Shown: positions 43,797 through 51,135 of the stretch, piece after piece
How positions within the stretch are numbered: position 1 is the first letter of the stretch
Layout: each line of letters begins with the position of its first letter
DNA from: Candidatus Wallbacteria bacterium
GTDB taxonomy: Bacteria; Muiribacteriota; JAQTZZ01
NCBI GenBank assembly: GCA_028687545.1
Contig: JAQTZZ010000002.1
Coordinates: 157,926 to 221,925, forward strand
Direction of reading: 5' to 3'
Length of the DNA: 64,000 nt
Position numbers and translations under genes: made by a program
The notes under the pieces: model-generated
The model's input: the letters and a program-made list of their open reading frames with translations, nothing else
The model's database searches: none
Told to the model about the DNA's origin: nothing

Positions 43797-45895
43797 TTGC
43801 CACCTCCAACTTCTTCAAGGAAGACAACTTTCTGGAAGCAGTCCTCCACTTTCTTGGTGAATTCGCGGTACATCTGATAATCGGAGACAGGCACGAAATC
43901 TTCCTTGAAAGACAGAGCCATGCTGAAAGTGAATCCACCTTTTGTCAGCCTGTAATCCTGCCAGAAATTAGCATATTTATTGGAGAGGGAGACATTTTCC
44001 GGTAACTGCTTGACCTTCAGGGTCGAGGGCAGCTTAACATGGTATTCATATTTCTCCATCGAGCTCGAATTATATAAAATCGGATATCTGCGACAGAGAA
44101 GCGAAGTCTCTTCGAAGGCCTGGCTGTTTTTGAAATCCATCACCCGGTAATTCCCGGATTTCTTCATCACTTCAGGACAGCTCCAATACAGTTCGCGCGA
44201 AAAAGGCTTGCTGATGTCAAAGGCATTGCTGATCTTGTATCTGAGCAGTTTCGCATCCGGGTAATCCTGGGTGATCATGCTTCTCAGCTCATCTTCCCAC
44301 ATGTCTTCGCGGCGGTACATCCAGTAGCCGCGTGCACCGGACTCATAAGATCCGGTATAACTGGTGCGATAATAGATCCTGGCACTCTCATCCATGTCAA
44401 CAGTGATGATCTGGTACTTCCGGAAACAGTTGTCCGAAGGTTTAGGAAGTTCCGTCTTATAAAATTCACCTTTGAAATAGTTTTCGATCCAGACGCCCTG
44501 ATCGTCCTCACGGAAAGTCGGATAGCGCTGGGTAGTGGCTGTGGAATCCAGTGTCAGGCGTGTGCCGTTCAGATAGACCGCATTGATGGCATGGTTGATC
44601 CCGAAATTCGGGATCCTGAGATCCCGGGCAGCCCCGGGTTTAGTGTTGAGAGCGACAGGATAGGCCTCGATCCCGGCGACTTTCAGCATAGTGGCCATCA
44701 GGATCGCCTTGTCGATGCAGTCGCCGAATTTGTTTTTAAAGGTCATTTCAGCGGGATGGCCGCTCATGCCTGAAGCGATTCCGCTCTTGATCGAGATATA
44801 GCGGATGTTCTGCTGCAGCCAGTGATAAATTGAGGCCAGCATCTCTTCCTGGGTCTGGCAGCCGGAGATTATCTTCTTTGTTTCCTCTTCCAGAAATGGA
44901 GTCAGGACCATGCGCTCCTCAGCCATCTTCTTCTCCCAGGCGAAATAACCATTCCAGTCCTTCATGGTGGAACATTTGACGCGCTTGGCAATGTCATAGT
45001 AATCGGGCATCTTGGGTTCATTGATGATTGGAGCCGAATTTCTGACTTCCCAGTAGAAATGCTTGCCCTGCTCATCGGTACGGCGTCTGGGTTCGCTGCC
45101 GCGGTCCATGTTCAGCGGAGCCCAGTAAAGTTCCTTGTCTGTAGGGATCACTACGTCAAGGCTGGAGAGCCTGACAGGGACATTGTCTTCAAAGCCAAAG
45201 GCAGGGAAGAAGAAATCCCTGTTGAACGGATTGTAAGTATACTCTTCATAAATATATTCGATGATCGAACCAACTGTGACCTTGGGCAGTGCGATAGTGA
45301 TCATTTTTCCCTGGCTGATGAAATCCGCGCCTTCGTCGGCAGGAGTGGAGACTGAAATGTCGCTGCTCTGCGGATATTGAACGCTGCCCTCAGGGCTGAT
45401 CACGCGCACCAGATAAAATGTCATCCGGTCGCGGTCTTCTTCCCAGAAAAACTGGAGATTGTTGAGGATCGCGTTTTCCTTGAGAATTTTCATTGCCCTG
45501 TGGTAGATATAAGTTCTCTCGCCGTTTTCAAAGAGCAGATTCTGCCCGCAGTCTCTGAGCACGAGCGAGTCCACATCCGGATAATTCTTCTGAAAAGCCA
45601 GGGCATCCGCAGCCAGCGCCTGGATGTCTCCCAGCTTGCCGGTAAAAGGTTTCACAAACGGCTCTGATGAGGATTTTCCGTCAATCGCGGCGACTTCCCC
45701 GGCTGTTTGCTTATCCTGCCTCGTGAAATAAATCTTCTGGACCTGATCCCGTTCCAGTTCTCCGGTGTCCAGCTGGAATCTGCTGTTGCTGAAAGATAAT
45801 TTGTCAACTGTGAGTTCAGCGCCGTTTTTGGTGGAAATCACTTCAGCACAGGCACACATGGCAAAAATGAGCAGGCTAATCATGAGATGCTTCAT
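43793..45895 (-). CDS. DUF3857/transglutaminase-like protein with intact triad
   Basis: A 700-residue secreted protein with an N-terminal signal (MKHLMISLLIFAMCACA). The DUF3857 domain precedes a transglutaminase/protease-like domain in which Cys393 (FGDCIDK), His435 (INHAINAV) and Asp450 (LTLDST) form the triad. Proteins of this group are thought to act on proteins or peptides at the cell surface, though the reaction has not been shown. A TAGGAGG site precedes ATG 45895. The likely promoter is TTCAAA, 17 bases, TATGAT in the gap upstream. Confidence 0.87.
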   Translation of the reverse strand: MKHLMISLLIFAMCACAEVISTKNGAELTVDKLSFSNSRFQLDTGELERDQVQKIYFTRQDKQTAGEVAAIDGKSSSEPFVKPFTGKLGDIQALAADALAFQKNYPDVDSLVLRDCGQNLLFENGERTYIYHRAMKILKENAILNNLQFFWEEDRDRMTFYLVRVISPEGSVQYPQSSDISVSTPADEGADFISQGKMITIALPKVTVGSIIEYIYEEYTYNPFNRDFFFPAFGFEDNVPVRLSSLDVVIPTDKELYWAPLNMDRGSEPRRRTDEQGKHFYWEVRNSAPIINEPKMPDYYDIAKRVKCSTMKDWNGYFAWEKKMAEERMVLTPFLEEETKKIISGCQTQEEMLASIYHWLQQNIRYISIKSGIASGMSGHPAEMTFKNKFGDCIDKAILMATMLKVAGIEAYPVALNTKPGAARDLRIPNFGINHAINAVYLNGTRLTLDSTATTQRYPTFREDDQGVWIENYFKGEFYKTELPKPSDNCFRKYQIITVDMDESARIYYRTSYTGSYESGARGYWMYRREDMWEDELRSMITQDYPDAKLLRYKISNAFDISKPFSRELYWSCPEVMKKSGNYRVMDFKNSQAFEETSLLCRRYPILYNSSSMEKYEYHVKLPSTLKVKQLPENVSLSNKYANFWQDYRLTKGGFTFSMALSFKEDFVPVSDYQMYREFTKKVEDCFQKVVFLEEVGGGK

Positions 45896-46067
45896 CCGGC
45901 CTCCTAAGCAATTTATTTAAGTCTGACAAAACTCAGATTTCTAACTCTGAAAATTTTCATATCATCATATCAGACATGCTACATTTTTTGAACATTAAAA
46001 AATCTCAAGGCTTTGGTCGATAAATAGGAAAAGGTGACTAGTGATTTTAGTGATTCAGGAGGATTTC

Positions 46068-46796
46068 ATGAAGCGCAATATAGCCTGGTTATCGATCATA
46101 GCCTTGACTTATCTGATGACTGTTCTGACCGGTTGCGGAGGCGGGGGCAGCACGACCGCCAGTGGAGGCGGAGGCGGCGGCGGCGGTGGAGGTACTACCG
46201 TTACCCTTCCCACAGATCCGGCAGGTCAGATCTCTTATTCTGTGGACAAGCTCAAAGATGCCAATTACGCTTCAGCTAAAACCGGATTCGACGCCGCGAA
46301 AAACAACAGCAATTCTACGGATTATCAGAAAAGGGAAGCTGCCACAGGATCACTTTATTGCGACGTCAAACTGGGAAACCTTGATCTCGGCAGCGACTCG
46401 CTGGTGAATTCCCTGCTGCAGATCACCAACAAGAATTCAACTACCTTTGCGCCGGAATATGCAGTAACCGCGGAAGTCAGGATCCCGCTTGATGCACACC
46501 TCTTGCTTGGAATCGCCTATATGGTTCGCAACAAATCCGGAGACAACGATAAAGCCGTCAGTTCTCTGCAGCAATTGGGAGGCAGCACTTTCAACGCCAA
46601 CTTCACTTTTAACACGGAAATCGGCTTGTCAGTCACCAATCCTGAAGCTCACGCTCTCCTGTCCATGGCATTTTTTTATGCAGGAAACAAGGACAGTTCA
46701 AGTTCGCAGCTTGCAATCGCCAAGACGCTGGACGCGGACGGCCAGTATCTGATGGTCTCTGAGATCAGCAATGCCCTGGCGATCATGGGGCTGTAA
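46068..46796 (+). CDS. Lipoprotein with poly-Gly linker and helical repeats
   Basis: From ATG 46068 (AGGAGGA five bases upstream) the 242-residue protein has a lipoprotein signal (LMTVLTGCGGGG); the Cys of the lipobox is followed by Gly-rich low-complexity sequence containing a run of ten Gly. The rest looks like alpha-helical, TPR-like repeats (for example YASAKTGFDAA and HLLLGIAYMVRNKSGDNDKAV). It is probably anchored to a membrane facing the periplasm or surface. Function unknown. Confidence 0.78.
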   Translation: MKRNIAWLSIIALTYLMTVLTGCGGGGSTTASGGGGGGGGGGTTVTLPTDPAGQISYSVDKLKDANYASAKTGFDAAKNNSNSTDYQKREAATGSLYCDVKLGNLDLGSDSLVNSLLQITNKNSTTFAPEYAVTAEVRIPLDAHLLLGIAYMVRNKSGDNDKAVSSLQQLGGSTFNANFTFNTEIGLSVTNPEAHALLSMAFFYAGNKDSSSSQLAIAKTLDADGQYLMVSEISNALAIMGL

Positions 46797-46818
46797 CAAT
46801 CCGACTTAAATACTTGAG

Positions 46819-46989
46819 TTTGGCAAATTTTTGTAGTGTGCAGCCATAGGTTGTTCAAAAACCTTGATTTGTGGCGGGTCCTGTCCTGGCATAACTTTTT
46901 CTCTCCTTCGCAAGGCTCAGATCGAGAAATAAGTTACGCCTGGCCACCCCACAAGGGTTTCAGCGGCATGATATGGAAAATTTGCCAAA
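46819..46989. repeat. 171-bp miniature inverted-repeat element, copy 1
   Basis: Bounded by perfect 13-base inverted repeats, TTTGGCAAATTTT (46819-46831) and AAAATTTGCCAAA (46977-46989). The interior matches the inverted copy at 63083-63251 through most of its length. It encodes no protein. Confidence 0.75.
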
Positions 46990-47012
46990 ATCGAGTAAGT
47001 AACAAAAATTCA

Positions 47013-47111
47013 GGCTGTTCAAAAATGGCCAGATGCAAGGCATGAGAGCCTCTAACAAATAAATTTGAAGAGGCTCTACACAACGCAGCAGACGAGCGGT
47101 TTTCAACAGTC
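47013..47111. repeat. Second palindromic element (about 99 bp)
   Basis: The outer ends are imperfect inverted repeats (GGCTGTTCAAAA... and ...TTTTCAACAGTC). Inside is a perfect nine-base inverted repeat, AGAGCCTCT (47045-47053) and AGAGGCTCT (47069-47077). It resembles palindromic repeats I recall from other bacterial genomes, especially deltaproteobacteria; this is from memory and untested. It is separate from the element at 46819. Confidence 0.55.
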
Positions 47112-47213
47112 GCCTCACAATGCCGCATTCTTTCCCTTGTGATTCCCCTTGCTTGCTCAGATAATTTAAATAAGCGGAGAGTACTGCCGCACAGTAATTT
47201 CGAGGGGGGTATC

Positions 47214-48797
47214 ATGAGAAATGTATTCAGTGCAAAGAACTGCAGCAGGGAAATCGCGCTGATTCTTCTGCTGACTCTTTCCATCGTCTCGTTCGCAGCC
47301 GAGAAAAAGCCGTGGACTTTCATGGTCTACATGTGTGCAGACAACAACCTGGACCCGCAGGCTCCCAAGGACATCAACCGCCTGGAAAAAGTAGGGTCAG
47401 GTTCGAATCTCAACATAGTAGTGGAATACGATAATTCCGGCAGCAGCGACACCTCGGCCACCGGTGAGGCGAACGCCAAATCAAAGCTCTATTTCGTCAC
47501 CAAAGATTCGGATGAAAACACGATCAGCTCGAAAATCCTCCAGTCAGGCGGAGAGATCAACATGGGAGATCCCAAGGAACTGGTCAAGTTCGTCAGTTAT
47601 TGCCATCAGAATTATCCGGCCGAAAAATACTGCCTTGTGCTCTGGAATCACGGCGGAGGCATCAATGACAGAAATTCCAGAAGAACACCCGGCAGAGGCA
47701 TCTGCTATGACGACACATCCAATGACTTCCTGACCAACGAGGAACTGAGGATCGCTCTGACCGAGTCCAAAGCAGTAATCGGCAAGAGCATTGACCTGGT
47801 GGAAATGGACGCCTGCCTGATGGGCATGATCGAAGTGGCATATCAGCTCAAGGACTGCGCTTCATATGTTACTTTCTCAGAAGACACCGAACCTGTAGAC
47901 GGCATTCCGTATGACAAAATCGCCGAAATCGTGAGCGGGAATCCTAGTGTCGTCGATCTTTCTAAAGGTATTGTCTCCGAATTCAAGGTTTACTATGAAG
48001 CTCACCAGTCCACTTACCAGAATGGCGGAGTGACCAAATCCGCGATCGACAATTCCAAGATAGCCGAACTCGCCTATGCAGTCGACGGCATCGCCAAAGC
48101 TCTGACAGCCAAGATCGCAGATCATAAAGATTCCATCAAGCAATCCCGCGAAAACAGTCAGACATATGGAGATACGCATAGCTATACTCCATCCTATACT
48201 GATCTCAAACACTGGCTGACCAATCTCAAGACCGCTTCCAAGGACGAGTCGTTGAAGAGACAGATCGGCACGTTTGAAGCAGCTTTTGATAAAGCAGTGC
48301 TCGCATCCACCACACTCGGCGAAGCAGACAAGAACTCCCTGGGCCTCTGCGTCTATTTCCCGCCTGACAAAGACACTTACCAGCAGCAGGTGGAATCCCT
48401 GCTCTTCAACAAAGACACCAGCTGGGTCAAATTCCTGAAAGCCTATTATGGAGGCGTTGGTCCGGCTCCCCAGCCCACAGGCGAAACCAGGATCTGGAGC
48501 GACTGGCTGGCTGAACTCAGGTATTCAGAAAAAGAGCTGGCTCACGCCGACCGCAGTTCAGACATCAGCTATGAAGCCAGAATGGACTCTGCATCTCTCC
48601 ATGACCTGGCTCTGGACAACCTCTCGGTAGCGATTGAAAACCATGATTACAAGTCTGTTTCCGCCTTTCTCTCCCTTTCCAGGCAGTTATCCGGTGAAAG
48701 AGGCCTGGCTGCAGTCACCTACTCGGAAGTGAAGAACGATCTGCTGGCAATCATTTCCCAGACTCCTGGTTTTAAATTGACGGAGCTAAGTCAGTAA
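47214..48797 (+). CDS. Secreted clostripain family (C11) cysteine peptidase
   Basis: From ATG 47214, behind GAGGGGGG, the protein has 527 residues and a signal peptide. The C11 active site is intact: His146 in LVLWNHGGG and Cys201 in VEMDACLMGMIE. These proteases cleave after Arg or Lys, often after autoprocessing; a separate propeptide is not obvious. The C-terminal 100 residues are helical. A secreted protease fits an amino-acid-fermenting lifestyle. A strong terminator follows. Confidence 0.9.
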   Translation: MRNVFSAKNCSREIALILLLTLSIVSFAAEKKPWTFMVYMCADNNLDPQAPKDINRLEKVGSGSNLNIVVEYDNSGSSDTSATGEANAKSKLYFVTKDSDENTISSKILQSGGEINMGDPKELVKFVSYCHQNYPAEKYCLVLWNHGGGINDRNSRRTPGRGICYDDTSNDFLTNEELRIALTESKAVIGKSIDLVEMDACLMGMIEVAYQLKDCASYVTFSEDTEPVDGIPYDKIAEIVSGNPSVVDLSKGIVSEFKVYYEAHQSTYQNGGVTKSAIDNSKIAELAYAVDGIAKALTAKIADHKDSIKQSRENSQTYGDTHSYTPSYTDLKHWLTNLKTASKDESLKRQIGTFEAAFDKAVLASTTLGEADKNSLGLCVYFPPDKDTYQQQVESLLFNKDTSWVKFLKAYYGGVGPAPQPTGETRIWSDWLAELRYSEKELAHADRSSDISYEARMDSASLHDLALDNLSVAIENHDYKSVSAFLSLSRQLSGERGLAAVTYSEVKNDLLAIISQTPGFKLTELSQ

Positions 48798-48822
48798 GTC
48801 ATCTTATGGCACGAATCAATCC

Positions 48823-48847
48823 AAGGCCGCCTCTGAGCGGCCTTTTT
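48823..48847 (+). terminator. Terminator after the clostripain gene
   Basis: AAGGCCGC, loop CTCTGA, GCGGCCTT, then a T-run; the stem can be extended by flanking CAATC/GATTG. Confidence 0.85.
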
Positions 48848-48856
48848 GATTGGGAT

Positions 48857-48885
48857 GTTCATCTGAAGGATGCTGGACAATCGAA
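48857..48885 (+). promoter_or_regulatory. Promoter of the nucleoside kinase gene
   Basis: TGGACA, 17 bases, TAGAAT upstream of GGAG and ATG 48937. The -35 matches consensus at five of six positions. Confidence 0.5.
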
Positions 48886-48936
48886 GTTGTAAAAGATAGA
48901 ATAAATTATCGCAACAAATAAAATCCGGAGAAAAAA

Positions 48937-50607
48937 ATGAAGCAGGTGAAAGTAACAATCTGGCCCCATCTGAACAAGGAAGTTACCGTATATCGCGGCA
49001 GTCCTCTGCTGGATCTGGTTCCACCCCCTGCTGACGGAGAAAACCCTTACCAGCCGCTGGTCGCCAAGTTCAACAATGAACTGGTGGATCTTCATTTCAC
49101 GGTTAAAAATCCGGGGCAAGTCAAATTCATGAGCCTCAAATCCCCTGAAGGCATGGAAACATACCGCAGGAGCGCTAATTTATTACTCTGCCGCGCCTTC
49201 CTTGACGTGTACAGGAACGGACGGATCGCGATCGGACATTCGCTCGGCAACAACTATTATTACGACATCTCAATCGACATCCCTGTGGACAGCGAAGTTC
49301 TCGACACCATTAAGAGCAGGATGCAGCAGATCATAGAAAACCGGGAAGACTTCCTCCGTATCTCCATGGAACGCAAGGAGGCGATCAGCCTTTTCGCTGG
49401 TCAGGGCCTGAACGACAAGGTGCGTCTGCTGGAAACCGTTCCGGGCAATACAGTGGATCTCTATTCCTGCGGTAATTTTTACGACCTGGACACAGGCCCG
49501 CTGATACCTGACACGAGCTATCTCAAGACATTCACCCTGCGCAAATACGAGGACGGAATTGTGCTATCTTTCCCGGACCAGGGCAACCCATTGCAGGTAT
49601 CCCCGCTCAAGCATTACCGCAAGCTCTTCAAGATTTACCAGGAGAGCAAGAACTGGCGCCGCATCCTCAAGATCAACAATATCGGACGCCTGAACGAATT
49701 CATCCAGAACGGCAAGATCCATGACTACATCAAGACTCTGGAAGTTCTGCACGAAAAAAAGACCGCCCAGATCGCTGACGTGATCACCCAGAAACGCGAA
49801 GATGTACGGATGGTGCTGATCGCAGGCCCCTCATCATCCGGAAAGACCACTTTCTCCAAGCGCCTGGCTGTGCACCTGCGCGTGAACGGAATCGATTCGA
49901 TGCCGATTTCCCTGGATAATTACTTCCTGGCCCGGGACCAGACTCCCAGGGACGAGAACGGGGATTATGACTTTGAAAGCATCTATGCCCTGGACCTGGA
50001 ACTCTTCAACCAGCACCTGGTGGAACTGATCAGGGGTGAAGTGGTGGAAGTACCGAAATTCGACTTCGAGGCAGGCTGCAAAAGGAAGGAAGGGACACCT
50101 CTGAGGGTCGCAGAAAATCAGGTGATCATCATTGAAGGCATTCACGGTCTGAACGACCTGCTCACCCAGTCCATCCCTCAGAAGAACAAGTTCAAGATTT
50201 ACATCAGCGCTCTGACCCAGGTTTCCATCGACGATTTCAACCGCATCCACACTACAGACACCAGGCTGCTGCGCCGCATAGTACGCGACCAGAAATACCG
50301 CGGATACACCGCGCTCGACACTCTGAAACGCTGGCAGTCGGTGCGCAAGGGCGAGGACCAGAACATCTTCCCTTATCAGGAAAATGCGGACATGATGTTC
50401 AATTCTTCGGTAATTTACGAAATGGCTGTCCTGAAAAAGTATGCCTATCCGCTGTTGAAACAGGTCCCGGAAGCTGAAGACATGTTTTCAGAAGCTAAAA
50501 GACTGATCCTGCTGCTGGAATTCTTCAGGGAACTTGAGGATGAATCGGATATCCCTCCAACCTCAATCCTGCGCGAGTTTATAGGAGGGAGCAGTTTTCA
50601 CTATTAG
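48937..50607 (+). CDS. Nucleoside kinase with N-terminal TGS-like region
   Basis: A 556-residue member of the nucleoside (uridine) kinase group with an N-terminal ThrRS-like TGS/second-additional-domain region (KQVKVTIWPHLNKEVTVY at the start). The kinase P-loop VLIAGPSSSGKTTFSKRLAV is near residue 297, followed by DNYFLARDQTPRD and the IIEGIHGLND strand. It phosphorylates a nucleoside, probably uridine, though its exact substrate is unknown. It has a complete C-terminal lid region. A GGAG site precedes ATG 48937. Confidence 0.87.
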   Translation: MKQVKVTIWPHLNKEVTVYRGSPLLDLVPPPADGENPYQPLVAKFNNELVDLHFTVKNPGQVKFMSLKSPEGMETYRRSANLLLCRAFLDVYRNGRIAIGHSLGNNYYYDISIDIPVDSEVLDTIKSRMQQIIENREDFLRISMERKEAISLFAGQGLNDKVRLLETVPGNTVDLYSCGNFYDLDTGPLIPDTSYLKTFTLRKYEDGIVLSFPDQGNPLQVSPLKHYRKLFKIYQESKNWRRILKINNIGRLNEFIQNGKIHDYIKTLEVLHEKKTAQIADVITQKREDVRMVLIAGPSSSGKTTFSKRLAVHLRVNGIDSMPISLDNYFLARDQTPRDENGDYDFESIYALDLELFNQHLVELIRGEVVEVPKFDFEAGCKRKEGTPLRVAENQVIIIEGIHGLNDLLTQSIPQKNKFKIYISALTQVSIDDFNRIHTTDTRLLRRIVRDQKYRGYTALDTLKRWQSVRKGEDQNIFPYQENADMMFNSSVIYEMAVLKKYAYPLLKQVPEAEDMFSEAKRLILLLEFFRELEDESDIPPTSILREFIGGSSFHY

Positions 50608-50659
50608 ATATTGTTAAAAATTCCGAACTACTGTGAGGAATTTTGTTACAATATCTTAT

Positions 50660-50682
50660 CCCGCTTCGCAGAGCGAAGCGGG
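50660..50682 (+). repeat. 10-bp perfect hairpin in the receiver gene leader
   Basis: CCCGCTTCGC (50660-50669), AGA, GCGAAGCGGG (50673-50682). No T-run follows, so it is not a standard terminator. It lies between the kinase stop and the receiver ATG and could protect or control the message. Confidence 0.6.
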
Positions 50683-50712
50683 GCTAAGAGCAAAAGGATT
50701 TTATTTTTAACC

Positions 50713-51054
50713 ATGAAGATCTACATCATCGATGACAGTTCATTTGTGCGTAACCAGATCGCCGAATTGTTCCATGGAAACATGAATTTCGAAACGATCG
50801 AACTTGAGAAACTTCCCAAATTCAACGAAGCGGAAAACTGGGTCTTTCTGGAACTGGACTTTGACCGCGAACTTTCAGGCCTGCAGGCCCTGGAATTCGT
50901 GAGCGACAACCCGGGCCAGAATTTCGTGGTACTGGCGGCTCCGGGTGAGGAGCGGCTGGTGGAACAGGCCATTCAGTCGGGCGCCAGGGACTTCCTCTTC
51001 AAGCCTTTAAAGAAAAGTGAACTGCTGAGAGTCTTTGCTAAAATTCAGACATAA
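50713..51054 (+). CDS. Non-canonical receiver-domain protein
   Basis: 113 residues from ATG 50713; ribosome-binding is weak. The fold is a response regulator receiver: acidic pair Asp7/Asp8, then FLELDFDRELSG where the phospho-acceptor should lie, FVVLAAPG, and Lys97 in FLFKP. The acceptor loop is altered (Glu47, Asp49 and Asp51 instead of D-x-x-M-P), and the usual Thr/Ser is Ala75/Ala76. It may bind partners without standard phosphorylation. It has no output domain. The histidine kinase and classical receiver at 59-62 kb are possible relatives. Confidence 0.75.
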   Translation: MKIYIIDDSSFVRNQIAELFHGNMNFETIELEKLPKFNEAENWVFLELDFDRELSGLQALEFVSDNPGQNFVVLAAPGEERLVEQAIQSGARDFLFKPLKKSELLRVFAKIQT

Positions 51055-51076
51055 CGGTTCAAGCTACGGGATACGA

Positions 51077-51118
51077 GGTTCGTGGAGGAATTACTTCCCT
51101 TACCCCGGACCACGAACC
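51077..51118. terminator. Hairpin between convergent receiver and M16 genes
   Basis: GGTTCGTGG (51077-51085) and CCACGAACC (51110-51118) with a 24-base loop. The region lies between two convergent stop codons, so it may be a bidirectional transcript end. Confidence 0.4.
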
Positions 51119-51135
51119 CCGAGCCTCGTGCCTCT

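Noticed and set aside
46041-46796. Upstream GTG start for the poly-Gly lipoprotein
   Set aside because: The ATG at 46068 has a good AGGAGGA site and begins directly with the lipoprotein signal.
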